Source of the DNA: DATFVA01 sp963771705
GTDB taxonomy: Bacteria > Bacteroidota > Ignavibacteria > Ignavibacteriales > Ignavibacteriaceae
Direction: 5' to 3'
DNA length: 64,000 nucleotides
Assembly: GCA_963771705.1 (NCBI GenBank)
Contig: CAVYUP010000014.1
Coordinates: forward strand, 773,081 to 837,080
The translations under genes and the position numbers were made by a program. Below are positions 25,629 to 34,102 of this stretch, in pieces. The notes beneath the pieces were generated by a model, which saw only the letters and a list, made by a program, of their open reading frames with translations, was not told the origin of the DNA and did not search any database. Positions within the stretch are counted from its first letter, which is position 1. Each line of letters starts with the position of its first letter.

Positions 25629-26978
25629 TCAAATACTCCTTTTCTGCCATTCTCCTTTTTCAAATTTCCTGTAAATAACGGCAGCGTAAATTACTATATA
25701 AAAAGGCAGAGCTGCCCATGCCCATACAAGTCCTCCTTTGAAAACCACACCCATCAGGTAAGCGAAAGGGACGAAAATGAAGAGGTTGGTAATCACCTCG
25801 GACTTCATGACAAAAAAGGTTTTCCCTGCAGCCTGGAGAGCATTTGCCAGGACAACACCGACTGCATAAAATATCTGAGCGAATCCAGCTATTCTAAGAC
25901 CAGGTTCCGCTTCGTGGATAATCGACTGGTTATTAGTTATAATCAATAAGACATACTGAGGGATAACGATAAAAATTATCCCGAGGATCAATGTATAATA
26001 GGTTGCAATTTTAGCCGTCTCAAAACCGTATATCTTTGCAATCTTAAATTTTCCGGAGCCGAGATTATTTCCTACAAGCGTCTGAACGGCTATACCGAAG
26101 CCGAAGCAAGGAAGGAAAGACATAAACATTGTACTGATTATTGCCTGAGATGCCGCCTGTGCCTGAGTGCCTATTAAACCGGTAATAACTATAAACAAAA
26201 GGAATCCGACAAGAATAAATACATTCTGAAATGAGACAGGGATAGAAATTTTATAGATCTTCATTATGAGATCAAAATTCATGCGGAAATTTCTAAAAGG
26301 ATGGAACTTTCGCCTATAATCCGGAAGCATAAGGATTGTTGTATAGAACAAAAAGTCAAACGTTGTTGCTAATGTGGAAGCAAGTCCTGCTCCTGCCAGT
26401 CCCATCCTTGGCATACCCAGATTTCCGTAAATAAAAACATAATTCAGGAAAATATTCAGCAGGTTTGTAATTACCCCCGAGAACATAAAAATTTTAGTTT
26501 TGCTGATGCCGAAATAAAACCCCCGGTAGGAAACACTTATGAGGAAAAAGGGTATGCCGAGGAAGCGGTAAAAGATATACTCCCCCGCGTAGTGTCCCAC
26601 TATTTTATCAGCGGCAAAGAAATCGGCAATCCGGTAAGCCGCGAGAACCCCTATAGCCGCAACAATAATTCCTATAATAAATCCAATAATAAGTGAGTTA
26701 GTAAGGGCGAGACTGCAGCCGTCGAAATCATTCTCACCATATCTTCGGGCTACTATGACGTGTGTACCGGTAGCAAGACTTGAGAAGAAACTTATTAAAG
26801 CCCAGGTAGCCAGAACCCCTATTCCCATTGCAGCAAGAGCATAAGTTGCTTCATCGAGACGACCAACCATAGCTGAGTCAGTAAGTGAAACAACCATTTG
26901 AGTTGACAATCCCGCAATAGCAGGAAGAGCAAGTTTTAGAATAGCTTTATAGTAGCTATTCACAGGAAGAATTTTCAT
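25629..26978 (-). CDS. MATE family multidrug/sodium antiporter
   Basis: An inner-membrane protein of about 449 residues with twelve predicted helices in two similar halves, of the MATE (MatE) family that exports drugs or metabolites using Na+ or H+. Typical segments are LALPAIAGLSTQMVVSLTDS at the start and ATGTHVIVARRYGE after helix 2. The reading frame extends to a TTG at 26987, but the ATG at 26978 (MKILPVNSYYK) is more likely; no ribosome site is clear for either. It is probably monocistronic. Confidence 0.88.
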   Translation of the reverse strand: MKILPVNSYYKAILKLALPAIAGLSTQMVVSLTDSAMVGRLDEATYALAAMGIGVLATWALISFFSSLATGTHVIVARRYGENDFDGCSLALTNSLIIGFIIGIIVAAIGVLAAYRIADFFAADKIVGHYAGEYIFYRFLGIPFFLISVSYRGFYFGISKTKIFMFSGVITNLLNIFLNYVFIYGNLGMPRMGLAGAGLASTLATTFDFLFYTTILMLPDYRRKFHPFRNFRMNFDLIMKIYKISIPVSFQNVFILVGFLLFIVITGLIGTQAQAASQAIISTMFMSFLPCFGFGIAVQTLVGNNLGSGKFKIAKIYGFETAKIATYYTLILGIIFIVIPQYVLLIITNNQSIIHEAEPGLRIAGFAQIFYAVGVVLANALQAAGKTFFVMKSEVITNLFIFVPFAYLMGVVFKGGLVWAWAALPFYIVIYAAVIYRKFEKGEWQKRSI

Positions 26979-27093
26979 CGAGGGCAAAGATAGGAAAAAT
27001 GGGTGAATTAGAGAATTGGCGAACTTTGTAAATTATATAACGGGGATTGACGAATTATGAAATATGGTAATTTTATCATTCAATATTCAGGAG

Positions 27094-27166
27094 TGGAGCT
27101 AACCGGGATCGAACCGGCGACCTTCTCGTTGCGAACGAGACGCTCTCCCAGCTGAGCTATAGCCCC
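27094..27166 (-). tRNA. tRNA-Ala (anticodon CGC)
   Basis: A 73-base cloverleaf: GGGGCTA/TAGCTCC acceptor with one G-T pair, GCTC/GAGC D stem, anticodon stem TCTCG/CGAGA with loop TTCGCAA, T arm GCCGG-TTCGATC-CCGGT. Anticodon CGC reads GCG (Ala). CCA is not encoded. Its body outside the anticodon and T arms closely matches the second tRNA-Ala at 29107. Confidence 0.93.
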
Positions 27167-27281
27167 AATAATTTAATTCATCACCTGAAATTTAGTTTAA
27201 GTTTATGGTTACTTCAAGAGGCCGGATCTGAGACTGATTCCATATTCATCCAAATCATCAAATTCCTGACCGGCGAAAATA

Positions 27282-27770
27282 TTAAAACCTGAAACCGCCG
27301 GTGAATCTGGCAACACCTCTGAACAATTTATGTCCTATGTCGACCTTACCGCAGAACATCATAGGGCAACCGCCCGGGATAACAGTAATATTATTATCAC
27401 GGCACATCTGAACTGCCTTAGTTGAGATGCTTGATGAAGGTTTGTCGGCGCCTTTATGTCCCATCATATTATGCATCCAGACGTGCTTTATTCCAGCCTC
27501 CACACAATCATCTACAATCTTTTCGCAGACTGAAGGATTAGTAACTATAACAACAGCATCAGGTTTAGGTTGAATAGATTTAACATCAGGATAGCATTTA
27601 ACGCCCCCGAAAGTATCAGTATTCGGATTCACCGGGAAAACAGTGTGGCCTGTTTCTTTCAACCTGTTATAGATAATGTTTGCGGTTCCGCTGTCTTTCC
27701 TGGTAACACCCGCCACCGCAATATTTTTTTGTGAGAGGAATTCTTCCGCGAGTTGATCAATCTTACTCAT
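27282..27770 (-). CDS. CoA-binding (YccU-like) protein
   Basis: A 162-residue Rossmann-fold protein of the CoA_binding family: NIAVAGVTRKDSGTAN near the N terminus, VFPVNPNT after strand 2, PDAVVIVTNP after strand 3, and GIKHVWMHNMMG. These proteins bind CoA or nucleotides in the cytoplasm; in most cases the biological role is unknown. The CPMMFCGKVD segment near the end is a conserved, cysteine-containing tail. Single gene downstream of tRNA-Ala on the same strand. Confidence 0.85.
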   Translation of the reverse strand: MSKIDQLAEEFLSQKNIAVAGVTRKDSGTANIIYNRLKETGHTVFPVNPNTDTFGGVKCYPDVKSIQPKPDAVVIVTNPSVCEKIVDDCVEAGIKHVWMHNMMGHKGADKPSSSISTKAVQMCRDNNITVIPGGCPMMFCGKVDIGHKLFRGVARFTGGFRF

Positions 27771-28094
27771 TTGTTCTCCCCGAATATTAATTTTTTAACA
27801 TTTAAATATCATTAAAATAACTTTTTACTTCAACTATATGACTCAGCAGCAGCCGGGAGACAGCGAACGGATTTTTATGACGCATTATTGTGAGTTACCT
27901 TTGAGGTGAAGGGAATCATTTGAAATATCAGTACACGTTATTAGCTTTTTGAAAACAAAAACCTGTATCACTGTGAGATGCCGTCTTATTCTTTTAAGTC
28001 ATTTCCCCGGAAAGAGTTAAGAATTTGGAGCAAAAACAACTGGTACATTCATTGTTGCAGAAAACCCGAGGGTTTATAAATATTAGTGTCATTT
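27771..28094. other. Gene-free divergent intergenic region
   Basis: This 324-base gap separates divergent genes and should hold both promoters. I see no RNA gene. A short symmetric AAACCC-GA-GGGTTT (28063-28076) lies just before the STAS gene and might be a regulatory site or a weak hairpin. Confidence 0.3.
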
Positions 28095-28460
28095 ATGGAA
28101 CAATTTAAACGAGAATTCAAGGACGACGTATTAATTCTTCACGTCGCTCTGGAGAAAACCACATTACAGGATGCATTGGAATTTCAGGATTATCTCGAGT
28201 CGGATATAATCCTGGAGTATGAAAAAATCGTCATTGACCTTTCAGGCTGTGATGTGGTAGATGCTACATTTCTAGGTGTTCTTGTGATTGCATCAAAAAA
28301 GATTTCTGAGTACGGAGGTAAAATGAAGCTCGTTCTCCCCCCGCAGGTTTTTATATACAGCGGGGTGAAAAGGATCTTTCATACCTACCTTTCCAGTAGT
28401 GATGCTGTTACGAGTTTTAATTTCGGGCGGAATCTGCCAGGCTCTAGCAGAGCATTTTAA
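28095..28460 (+). CDS. STAS domain protein, anti-sigma factor antagonist-like
   Basis: About 121 residues covering one STAS domain. The core IVIDLSGCDVVDATFLGVLVIASKK resembles the SpoIIAA/RsbV phosphorylation loop (DLSxVxxxDSxGLG), with Thr in DAT as the possible phospho-acceptor in place of the usual Ser; the following Gly is Phe (DATFLG). It would bind an anti-sigma kinase or act in a related switch. No kinase gene is adjacent. The ATG at 28095 is chosen; a GTG at 28086 would add three residues. Confidence 0.78.
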   Translation: MEQFKREFKDDVLILHVALEKTTLQDALEFQDYLESDIILEYEKIVIDLSGCDVVDATFLGVLVIASKKISEYGGKMKLVLPPQVFIYSGVKRIFHTYLSSSDAVTSFNFGRNLPGSSRAF

Positions 28461-28577
28461 TTTTTTTAGATTCCGCCAGAAAGTCCAACCCGCTGAACCA
28501 AGTGGTACAGAGGGCGTGTGTCCTTTCCTTTATTAAAAAACCTGACATCCACGTTGATTAGTTAAAAACCTAAAGGA

Positions 28578-28970
28578 TCAATCTTTAGGAGAAAAAAGTG
28601 CCGCCACGGCTCCGGCAGGATCCTGGATGACGCAGTATCTCCCATATTTTCCCATATCCCTGGGACCGGCAATTACCTTTCCGCCATTCTTTCTGCACAT
28701 CTCTGCTGATTCATCAACATCTCTCACCGCAAAATAGATAAGCCACTGAGGAGGCAGATCCGCATTTACTCCCCTTGAATGACATACACCTGCAACAGTC
28801 CGGCCCGTATCTGGACTATTCATACTAAAATCGTTGTAATCTTCCATCGGGACCGGTTCAGATTTCCAGCCAATAACGGTGCTGTAAAAATTTTTCACTT
28901 TTTCAGCGTTAGGGACGGTTAGATCTGTCCATATTATGGATCCAGTTTCAAGTTTCTCTTCTTCTTTCAT
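28578..28970 (-). CDS. VOC family (glyoxalase/bleomycin-resistance-like) protein
   Basis: A 130-residue single-chain VOC protein: a first beta-alpha-beta unit (IIWTDLTVPNAEKVKNFYSTVIGW) and a second (WLIYFAVRDVDESAEMCRKNGG to VIQDPAGAVAALF). The pattern fits the VOC subfamily like CFP-30B, often of unknown substrate. The metal ligands of true glyoxalase I are not evident. It is likely cytoplasmic and transcribed alone. Confidence 0.85.
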   Translation of the reverse strand: MKEEEKLETGSIIWTDLTVPNAEKVKNFYSTVIGWKSEPVPMEDYNDFSMNSPDTGRTVAGVCHSRGVNADLPPQWLIYFAVRDVDESAEMCRKNGGKVIAGPRDMGKYGRYCVIQDPAGAVAALFSPKD

Positions 28971-29106
28971 TTTACCTTAACAGTTAGTTTAAAATATATT
29001 CTAATATAACTCTTAACGGATAATTTTACCCGCTTCTAATTTCAAAATATGAGAATATCGTACTTTTAACTTTTTACATTTTCACTTATATTTGTTTTCA
29101 GTTTTC

Positions 29107-29179
<73 letters not shown>

Positions 29180-29320
29180 CAAAGGATACAAAAACGGGTA
29201 AACTTTTCAATTTAGCCGACTATTAGGCGGCTTCATGATAAATAGAGAAATGTTATTAAAATCTAACGCTAATCACATTTACACTCCCTCTTTTTTATTA
29301 CCCTGTCGGTAAAAAGAATT

Positions 29321-29701
29321 ATGAGCAGACAACCAAGAGTATTAGTAGCAGAAGATGAAAGTATAATAGCCCTTGATCTGAAGCAGACGCTGGAAAGCTG
29401 GGGTTTCATAGTAGAGGCAACATTCAGAACAGGTGAAGATTTATTAGAATTTGCGCAGGCTGATGATCCGGAAATTCTTGTGATGGATATTTTCCTCGGC
29501 GGTGCAATGGATGGATTTGAAGCCGCTCAGCAGGTTTTAAAACACAATAAAATACCGGTAGTATTTATGACTGGTGAAGCAGGGATGGAAAAATCGGCTA
29601 AAGTTCAGATTGGCGGTTCATATGAATTCATTAAAAAACCATTTTCTAAAGAAGAACTTAAAACGGCGATGAAGAAAGTTTACCCGGAGGGACCGCTTTG
29701 A
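29321..29701 (+). CDS. Stand-alone response regulator receiver (CheY-like)
   Basis: A 126-residue single receiver domain: acidic pocket in AEDES near residues 10-14, phospho-acceptor Asp in LVMDIFLGG, Thr in FMTGEA and Lys in FIKKPF. No output domain, so it acts through protein contacts. Its sequence (VLVAEDESIIALDLKQTL) is close to the receivers of the two adenylate cyclase proteins at 40.0-42.1 kb, suggesting a related phosphorelay. It is followed by the small structured RNA at 29762. Confidence 0.9.
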   Translation: MSRQPRVLVAEDESIIALDLKQTLESWGFIVEATFRTGEDLLEFAQADDPEILVMDIFLGGAMDGFEAAQQVLKHNKIPVVFMTGEAGMEKSAKVQIGGSYEFIKKPFSKEELKTAMKKVYPEGPL

Positions 29702-29726
29702 TGGATTGATTATCAAAGAGACTATC

Positions 29727-29753
29727 TTGATTTTAATTACACCGGTTTATAAT
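29727..29753 (+). promoter_or_regulatory. Putative promoter of the small RNA
   Basis: TTGATT (29727-29732) and TATAAT (29748-29753) are 15 bases apart, and the RNA stem begins 9 bases after TATAAT. The block TTTTAATTACA overlapping this spacer is also found before the second RNA copy (about 54697-54707), where ATAAT again lies 10 bases before the first stem. Confidence 0.5.
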
Positions 29754-29761
29754 TTTGTATA

Positions 29762-29846
29762 AACTCGTTCATAAAGGTTTACCCCTGCCTTATGATGATA
29801 AAGAGTTTGCCCTCCTGCAATCCCCTGCAGGAGGGTTTTTTATTTT
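29762..29846 (+). ncRNA. Structured small RNA, copy A, with intrinsic terminator
   Basis: About 85 bases folding into three parts. An outer stem AACTC (29762-29766) pairs with GAGTT (29803-29807). Inside it TCAT-A-AAGG pairs with CCTTATGA, with one bulged A, and closes the 10-base loop TTTACCCCTG (29778-29787). A terminator hairpin CCCTCCTGCA/TGCAGGAGGG (29810-29835) follows with TTTTTTATTTT. The copy at 54737 has the same architecture with compensating changes in both inner half-stems and an entirely different terminator stem. The invariant C-rich loop could pair with G-rich ribosome sites, so a trans-acting regulator is the best guess. A 3' UTR of the response regulator is the alternative. 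Confidence 0.72.
29810..29846 (+). terminator. Strong terminator ending the small RNA copy A
   Basis: A 10-bp perfect stem CCCTCCTGCA/TGCAGGAGGG with loop ATCCCC and a T6-A-T4 tail. It should also stop read-through from the response regulator gene. Confidence 0.9.
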
Positions 29847-29919
29847 AAATTGATTCGTGTTGGTTTTTCTATATAGATTAATCTCAATATTTATTGAAAT
29901 TATCAGTTAACGTCACAAA

Positions 29920-30324
29920 ATGAAAAAAATATTTCCAGTCCTTCTTACAACCGCATTCATTCTTATTCTAACATATACAGGATGTAAAGATCAGATAACG
30001 GGGAGTGATCTTGATAAGAGAGTAATACCTGACTCGAATGTAAGCTATTCGAGGGATATACAACCTGTCTTTAACCTTAAATGTGCGAATGCAGGCTGTC
30101 ATAACGACTCTGAACGAGCGGGGGGCATCAGTCTTACTTCCTGTGCAAATACTTCAGCCGACTTCACTGTTGTTTTCCCGGGAGAACCTGACAACAGCAG
30201 GCTCATCTGGGCTATAGAAGGCATTGGTAATTACCCTATGCCTCCGGCCGGTTATCCTCCGCTGACCGCAAACCAGATAAAAGGTATCAGAACCTGGATA
30301 AAAGAGGGCGCCGAATGCAACTGA
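29920..30324 (+). CDS. c-type cytochrome-like lipoprotein with CX4CH haem site
   Basis: A 134-residue lipoprotein (TYTGC, Cys22). The mature part contains YSRDIQPVFNLKC followed by ANAGCH, giving a haem attachment Cys55-x4-Cys60-His61 instead of the usual CxxCH, and a likely distal Met in NYPMPPAG (Met107). This is the layout of the small c-type cytochrome modules found in secreted proteins of Bacteroidota and Planctomycetes. It would carry electrons at the outer or periplasmic face; partners are not in the window. It begins 73 bases after the small RNA terminator. Confidence 0.78.
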   Translation: MKKIFPVLLTTAFILILTYTGCKDQITGSDLDKRVIPDSNVSYSRDIQPVFNLKCANAGCHNDSERAGGISLTSCANTSADFTVVFPGEPDNSRLIWAIEGIGNYPMPPAGYPPLTANQIKGIRTWIKEGAECN

Positions 30325-30331
30325 ATCGAAT

Positions 30332-30498
30332 AAAATGAGACACTACGGTTTTGTCATACTATTGAAATTTTCAACTATTGAAAATTGCGTTTTTTCGCGG
30401 TTTTAGGGTTGTCTCATTTTGAGTCCAACTCCGAGTCACCTACGCTATAAATCCGGGTCTTAACCGAGATAAAAAGGGAGTATGACATTTTGTCATAC
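30332..30498. repeat. Cluster of inverted repeats in an intergenic gap
   Basis: AAAATGAGACA (30332-30342) and TGTCTCATTTT (30410-30420) are perfect 11-base reverse complements enclosing 67 bases. Close by, GTATGACA-TTT-TGTCATAC (30480-30498) is a perfect palindrome with a 3-base centre, and TGTCATAC occurs again at 30352-30359 inside the first repeat. No gene or T-run terminator fits. It may be a small transposon remnant or an operator set. Confidence 0.45.
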
Positions 30499-30560
30499 CT
30501 GTTGAAAATATCATCAAAAAATTCAACGAAAGATCAAGGAAACATTGAAGAATTTACAGC

Positions 30561-31553
30561 CTAAAGCCATCCCTGTTGTTTATACCAATCGACGGTTTTT
30601 TTAATTCCCTCTTCCGCAGAAAGTTCCTGCCTATAGCCGATTTGATCGACTGCTTTCAGGGTAGAACAGATCCAGGCATGCCGGGTTATATCTTTTGCCT
30701 TCTCTATATTTAATGTGGCAGGTTTACTACTGAACAGTGTAAAGAATTGAGCTATAGACGCAATTGAATAGACCATAAAGTGGGGCACCTTTATATGCAA
30801 AGGTTTCTTATTCATAATCTTCTTAGTTATATCGCCTATCTCCTCCCAGGTATAAAACTTCTCCGAGCTTATGAAATATATCTGGCCGGTTGCCACTTCG
30901 CTCTCTGCTGCCTGAATGAATCCCCTTACGAGATCATCCGCATGAATGAGACTTATTAACTTACGATCAAATCCGATGGTGGTGAATAATCCTTTTGCGA
31001 ATGTCTGGAAGAAAATAAAAATTTCAGTATCCCGTTCGCCATAAACAGCCGGTGCACGGCATATGGTTATAGGGAGCCGGTCCATATATTCCTTTGCAAG
31101 ATTTTCCTGGGCGAGCTTACTTCGGCCGTAGGTAGTAATTGGATGAGGTTCATCCGATTCCACAACGGGCTTCTCATCGAACGATGGTCCCGCTGCCGTC
31201 TGGCTGCTTACAACAAGAAATCGTTTAATTGTCTCATTGAATTCCAATGCGGTTTCTAGGAGTGATCTGGTAGTATCAACATTTCCTTTAAAGTATCCCT
31301 CAGGTTTTTTTGACTTCACCACTCCCGCAACGTGGTAAACATATTCAACCCCATCGAATGCTTTACGGAGGCCCTCCCTGTCGAAGAGTCCGCAGTTGTG
31401 TATCTCAACTTCTTTATCACGAAGCCATTTTGTATCGCTCGTCTTCCTTATTAAACACCTTACGCGATAGCCTTTATCAAGCAGATGATCCACAAGATGG
31501 CTTCCGACGAAACCATTAGCGCCGGTAACAACAGCAATAGGAGGATTTTTCAT
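30561..31553 (-). CDS. NAD(P)-dependent epimerase/dehydratase, ceramide reductase (CerR)-like
   Basis: A 330-residue extended short-chain dehydrogenase: Rossmann motif TGANGFVGSHL (10-20), a Tyr-x3-Lys catalytic pair in TYGRSK, and RAPAVYGE after it. Proteins of this type beside spt genes act as the bacterial ceramide reductase CerR, which reduces the 3-keto intermediate of sphingolipid synthesis. That role is inferred from the divergent serine palmitoyltransferase gene 115 bases away and the acyltransferase candidate after it. A nucleotide-sugar epimerase is the alternative, but the tail has no sugar-nucleotide hallmark that I can see. Confidence 0.72.
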   Translation of the reverse strand: MKNPPIAVVTGANGFVGSHLVDHLLDKGYRVRCLIRKTSDTKWLRDKEVEIHNCGLFDREGLRKAFDGVEYVYHVAGVVKSKKPEGYFKGNVDTTRSLLETALEFNETIKRFLVVSSQTAAGPSFDEKPVVESDEPHPITTYGRSKLAQENLAKEYMDRLPITICRAPAVYGERDTEIFIFFQTFAKGLFTTIGFDRKLISLIHADDLVRGFIQAAESEVATGQIYFISSEKFYTWEEIGDITKKIMNKKPLHIKVPHFMVYSIASIAQFFTLFSSKPATLNIEKAKDITRHAWICSTLKAVDQIGYRQELSAEEGIKKTVDWYKQQGWL

Positions 31554-31668
31554 ACTAAAGTTTATTTGTTTTTATTTCTATTAAATTTTACATTGAACCG
31601 CCAAAATTTAAGAAATTATTGAATGATTCTTAAATTCATTCAAGTATCAGGTAATTCCAGGAGGTTTT

Positions 31669-32862
31669 TTGGATCTTTTTAAAAAATGTTACGAATTCAC
31701 CCGGGCTGATGAGGTTAAAGCATCAGGTTTATATCCTTATTTCAGACCAATTGAAGAAAACGAAGGCCCTGTAGTCCAGATTGAGGGGCGCAAAGTAATT
31801 ATGGCAGGTTCGAACAATTATCTCGGACTTACCGCCCATCCGAAAGTAAAAGAAGCAGCTATTAAAGCCGTAGAGAAATACGGCACAGGATGTTCCGGAT
31901 CAAGATATCTCACAGGAACACTTGATCTGCATATTGAGCTTGAAGAAAGGCTCGCTAAATTCTTCAACAAAGAAGCCGTGCTGCTTTTCAGCACCGGATA
32001 TCAGACAGGACAAGGCATCATTCCCACTCTCGTTCAGCGGGGTGAATATGTTATAACCGACAAAGACAACCATGCCTGTCTTGTTGCCGGAACTTTAATG
32101 GCGAAAGGTGCAACAGCTGACTTTGTAAGATACAAGCACAACGATATGGACGACCTTGAAAGGGTTGTAAAGAAACTCCCTCCAGAGGCAGGAAAACTAA
32201 TTGTAAGCGACGGCGTTTTCTCAACCGGCGGTGAGATAGTTGATCTTCCCAGGCTGAACAAGATAGCAAAGGAGAACGGCTGCCGAATACTTATAGATGA
32301 CGCTCATTCAGTGGGTGTTATTGGCAAGAACGGCAAGGGGACCGCGAGCGAGTTCGGGCTTGAAGGTGAGATTGATATGACAATGGGAACGTTCAGCAAG
32401 ACATTTGCTTCTCTCGGCGGTTTCGTTACAGGTGAAGAAAAAGTTATAAACTACATTAAGCACCACTCCCCCGCCCTGATATTCAGCGCGTCTCCCACTC
32501 CCGCAGCAGTTGCCGCTGCACTTGCGGCGCTTGAAATACTTGAAGCCGAACCAGAAAGAGTTGATAAACTTATCAGAAACGCGGCTAAAATGAGAGCCGG
32601 CCTCAAAGATATGGGCTTTAACGTTCTTGACGGCAGAACAGCAATTGTTCCTGTTATTGTAGGCGATGATCAGCTTGCGTTCCAGATGTGGAAAATGCTT
32701 TATGACGCAGGCGTATTCGTTAACGTATTTATTTCACCAGGTGTTCCTCCAGGAAGACAGATGATGAGAACCAGTTATATGGCTACGCACGAAGATGAAC
32801 ATCTCGATAAAATATTAGAGATTTTTAAGGACACCGGAAAAAAACTCGGTTTAATTAGTTGA
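31669..32862 (+). CDS. spt: Serine palmitoyltransferase (alpha-oxoamine synthase)
   Basis: A 397-residue PLP enzyme of the alpha-oxoamine synthase group. Residues GLYPYFRPIE near 20-30, GSNNYLGL, YGTGCSGSRYLTGT near 71-84, His135 in DNHA for PLP stacking, DDAHSVGV (210-217) and the aldimine Lys244 in GTFSKTFASLGG all match, from memory, the Sphingobacterium serine palmitoyltransferases, including the YFRPI segment. It condenses serine with a fatty acyl thioester to 3-ketosphinganine, the first step of sphingolipids. The start codon is TTG at 31669, 5 bases after GGAGG. Glycine C-acetyltransferase and KAPA synthase are less likely given the neighbours. Confidence 0.85.
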   Translation: MDLFKKCYEFTRADEVKASGLYPYFRPIEENEGPVVQIEGRKVIMAGSNNYLGLTAHPKVKEAAIKAVEKYGTGCSGSRYLTGTLDLHIELEERLAKFFNKEAVLLFSTGYQTGQGIIPTLVQRGEYVITDKDNHACLVAGTLMAKGATADFVRYKHNDMDDLERVVKKLPPEAGKLIVSDGVFSTGGEIVDLPRLNKIAKENGCRILIDDAHSVGVIGKNGKGTASEFGLEGEIDMTMGTFSKTFASLGGFVTGEEKVINYIKHHSPALIFSASPTPAAVAAALAALEILEAEPERVDKLIRNAAKMRAGLKDMGFNVLDGRTAIVPVIVGDDQLAFQMWKMLYDAGVFVNVFISPGVPPGRQMMRTSYMATHEDEHLDKILEIFKDTGKKLGLIS

Positions 32863-32897
32863 TCTTAATTGATTCATCTTACAAACAGATTATTCAT

Positions 32898-32931
32898 AAG
32901 CATACCCCGAAAAGGTATGCTTTTATTTTTT
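32898..32931 (+). terminator. Rho-independent terminator after spt
   Basis: AAGCATACC (32898-32906) and GGTATGCTT (32914-32922) form a 9-bp stem with loop CCGAAAA, then TTATTTTTT. It sits between spt and the GNAT gene, so the latter either has its own promoter or depends on read-through. Confidence 0.85.
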
Positions 32932-32951
32932 AAATAATACGGCAGGTTGAT

Positions 32952-34073
32952 ATGAGTGAAATAAAAATCATCAAGGTTGAAAATCAGGCAGATTTAATGA
33001 GATTTATTAAGCTGCCCTGGAAGATATACAAGGATTACCCCAACTGGGTACCGCCGCTGATTATGGACAGAAAAAAGCTCCTTGATAAAAAGAAGAATCC
33101 TTTTTACCAGCATGCAGAAGCCGATTTTTTCCTTGCAGAGAAGGACGGCGAACTTGTAGGCCGGATTGGCGCAATCAAGAATGATCTTCATAATAAATAC
33201 CACAATGATAAGGTTGGATTCTTCGGATTCTTTGAGTGTATAAATGATCAGGAGACTGCGAACAAGCTTTTCGATACAGCAAAACAATGGCTGAAGGAAC
33301 ATAGTTTGAATGAAATGCGGGGACCTGCAAATCCTTCCAGCAACGATGAGTACGGAATGCTGATCGAAGGATTTGATGATGAACCGAGGCTGCTGATGAC
33401 ATATAATCCCGAATACTACCTGGATCTCTGCGAGAATTACGGGTTGAAAAAGGCCAAGGATCTGTATGCGTATAAACTTGAAACCGAAAAGGTATTGAGT
33501 TCCGAAAAATTGAAAAGAGTAGCAGAACTTGCGAGGAAACGTTCCGGGATGGAAATAAAGCAGCTGAATATGAAGGAGTTCAACAAAGAACTTGATAAAG
33601 TTAAGGATGTTTATAACAAAGCATGGGCACCCAACTGGGGTTTTATACCTATGACGAATGAAGAAATTGATGCTATGGCGAAAGATCTTAAACCCCTGGT
33701 AGAACCATCGCTTGTATTGTTCGGTGAGATTAACGGCGAGACCATGGCCTTCGCACTTGTAATGCTTGATTATAACCAGGTATTCAAATCAATGAACGGA
33801 CGACTCTTTCCATTCGGGTTTCTTAAGCTATTCACACAGAAGAAAAAGATAACGTGGAGCAGAATTATTACCCTCGGAATTATTCCGGAGTATCAGAAAC
33901 GCGGACTTGATGCATCATTTTATTATGAAATAGTAACAAGAGCAGATAAAATCGGTATTAACCTTGGTGAAGCCAGCTGGGTGCTTGAAGATAACGAAAT
34001 GATGAACCGCGGCGCCAATGTAATGAACGGCGAGCTTTATAAAAAATATAGAATATATTCGATGCCGGTGTAA
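32952..34073 (+). CDS. GNAT-superfamily acyltransferase, candidate bacterial ceramide synthase
   Basis: A 373-residue two-part protein. Residues about 10-170 and 190-370 resemble GNAT folds, with WVPPLIMDRKKLL, FYQHAEADFFLAE, GPANPSSNDEYGMLI (a signature of this long GNAT group) and ITLGIIPEYQKRGLDASFY as the acyl-CoA or ACP phosphate-binding segment (R/Q-x-x-G-x-G/A-like). Similar long GNAT proteins next to spt genes have been shown in other bacteria to N-acylate the sphingoid base (bCerS). The family is moderately clear; ceramide synthase activity is inferred from context. Confidence 0.7.
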   Translation: MSEIKIIKVENQADLMRFIKLPWKIYKDYPNWVPPLIMDRKKLLDKKKNPFYQHAEADFFLAEKDGELVGRIGAIKNDLHNKYHNDKVGFFGFFECINDQETANKLFDTAKQWLKEHSLNEMRGPANPSSNDEYGMLIEGFDDEPRLLMTYNPEYYLDLCENYGLKKAKDLYAYKLETEKVLSSEKLKRVAELARKRSGMEIKQLNMKEFNKELDKVKDVYNKAWAPNWGFIPMTNEEIDAMAKDLKPLVEPSLVLFGEINGETMAFALVMLDYNQVFKSMNGRLFPFGFLKLFTQKKKITWSRIITLGIIPEYQKRGLDASFYYEIVTRADKIGINLGEASWVLEDNEMMNRGANVMNGELYKKYRIYSMPV

Positions 34074-34102
34074 GTTAGAATATGGAATAAGAACAGGCAG
34101 GA

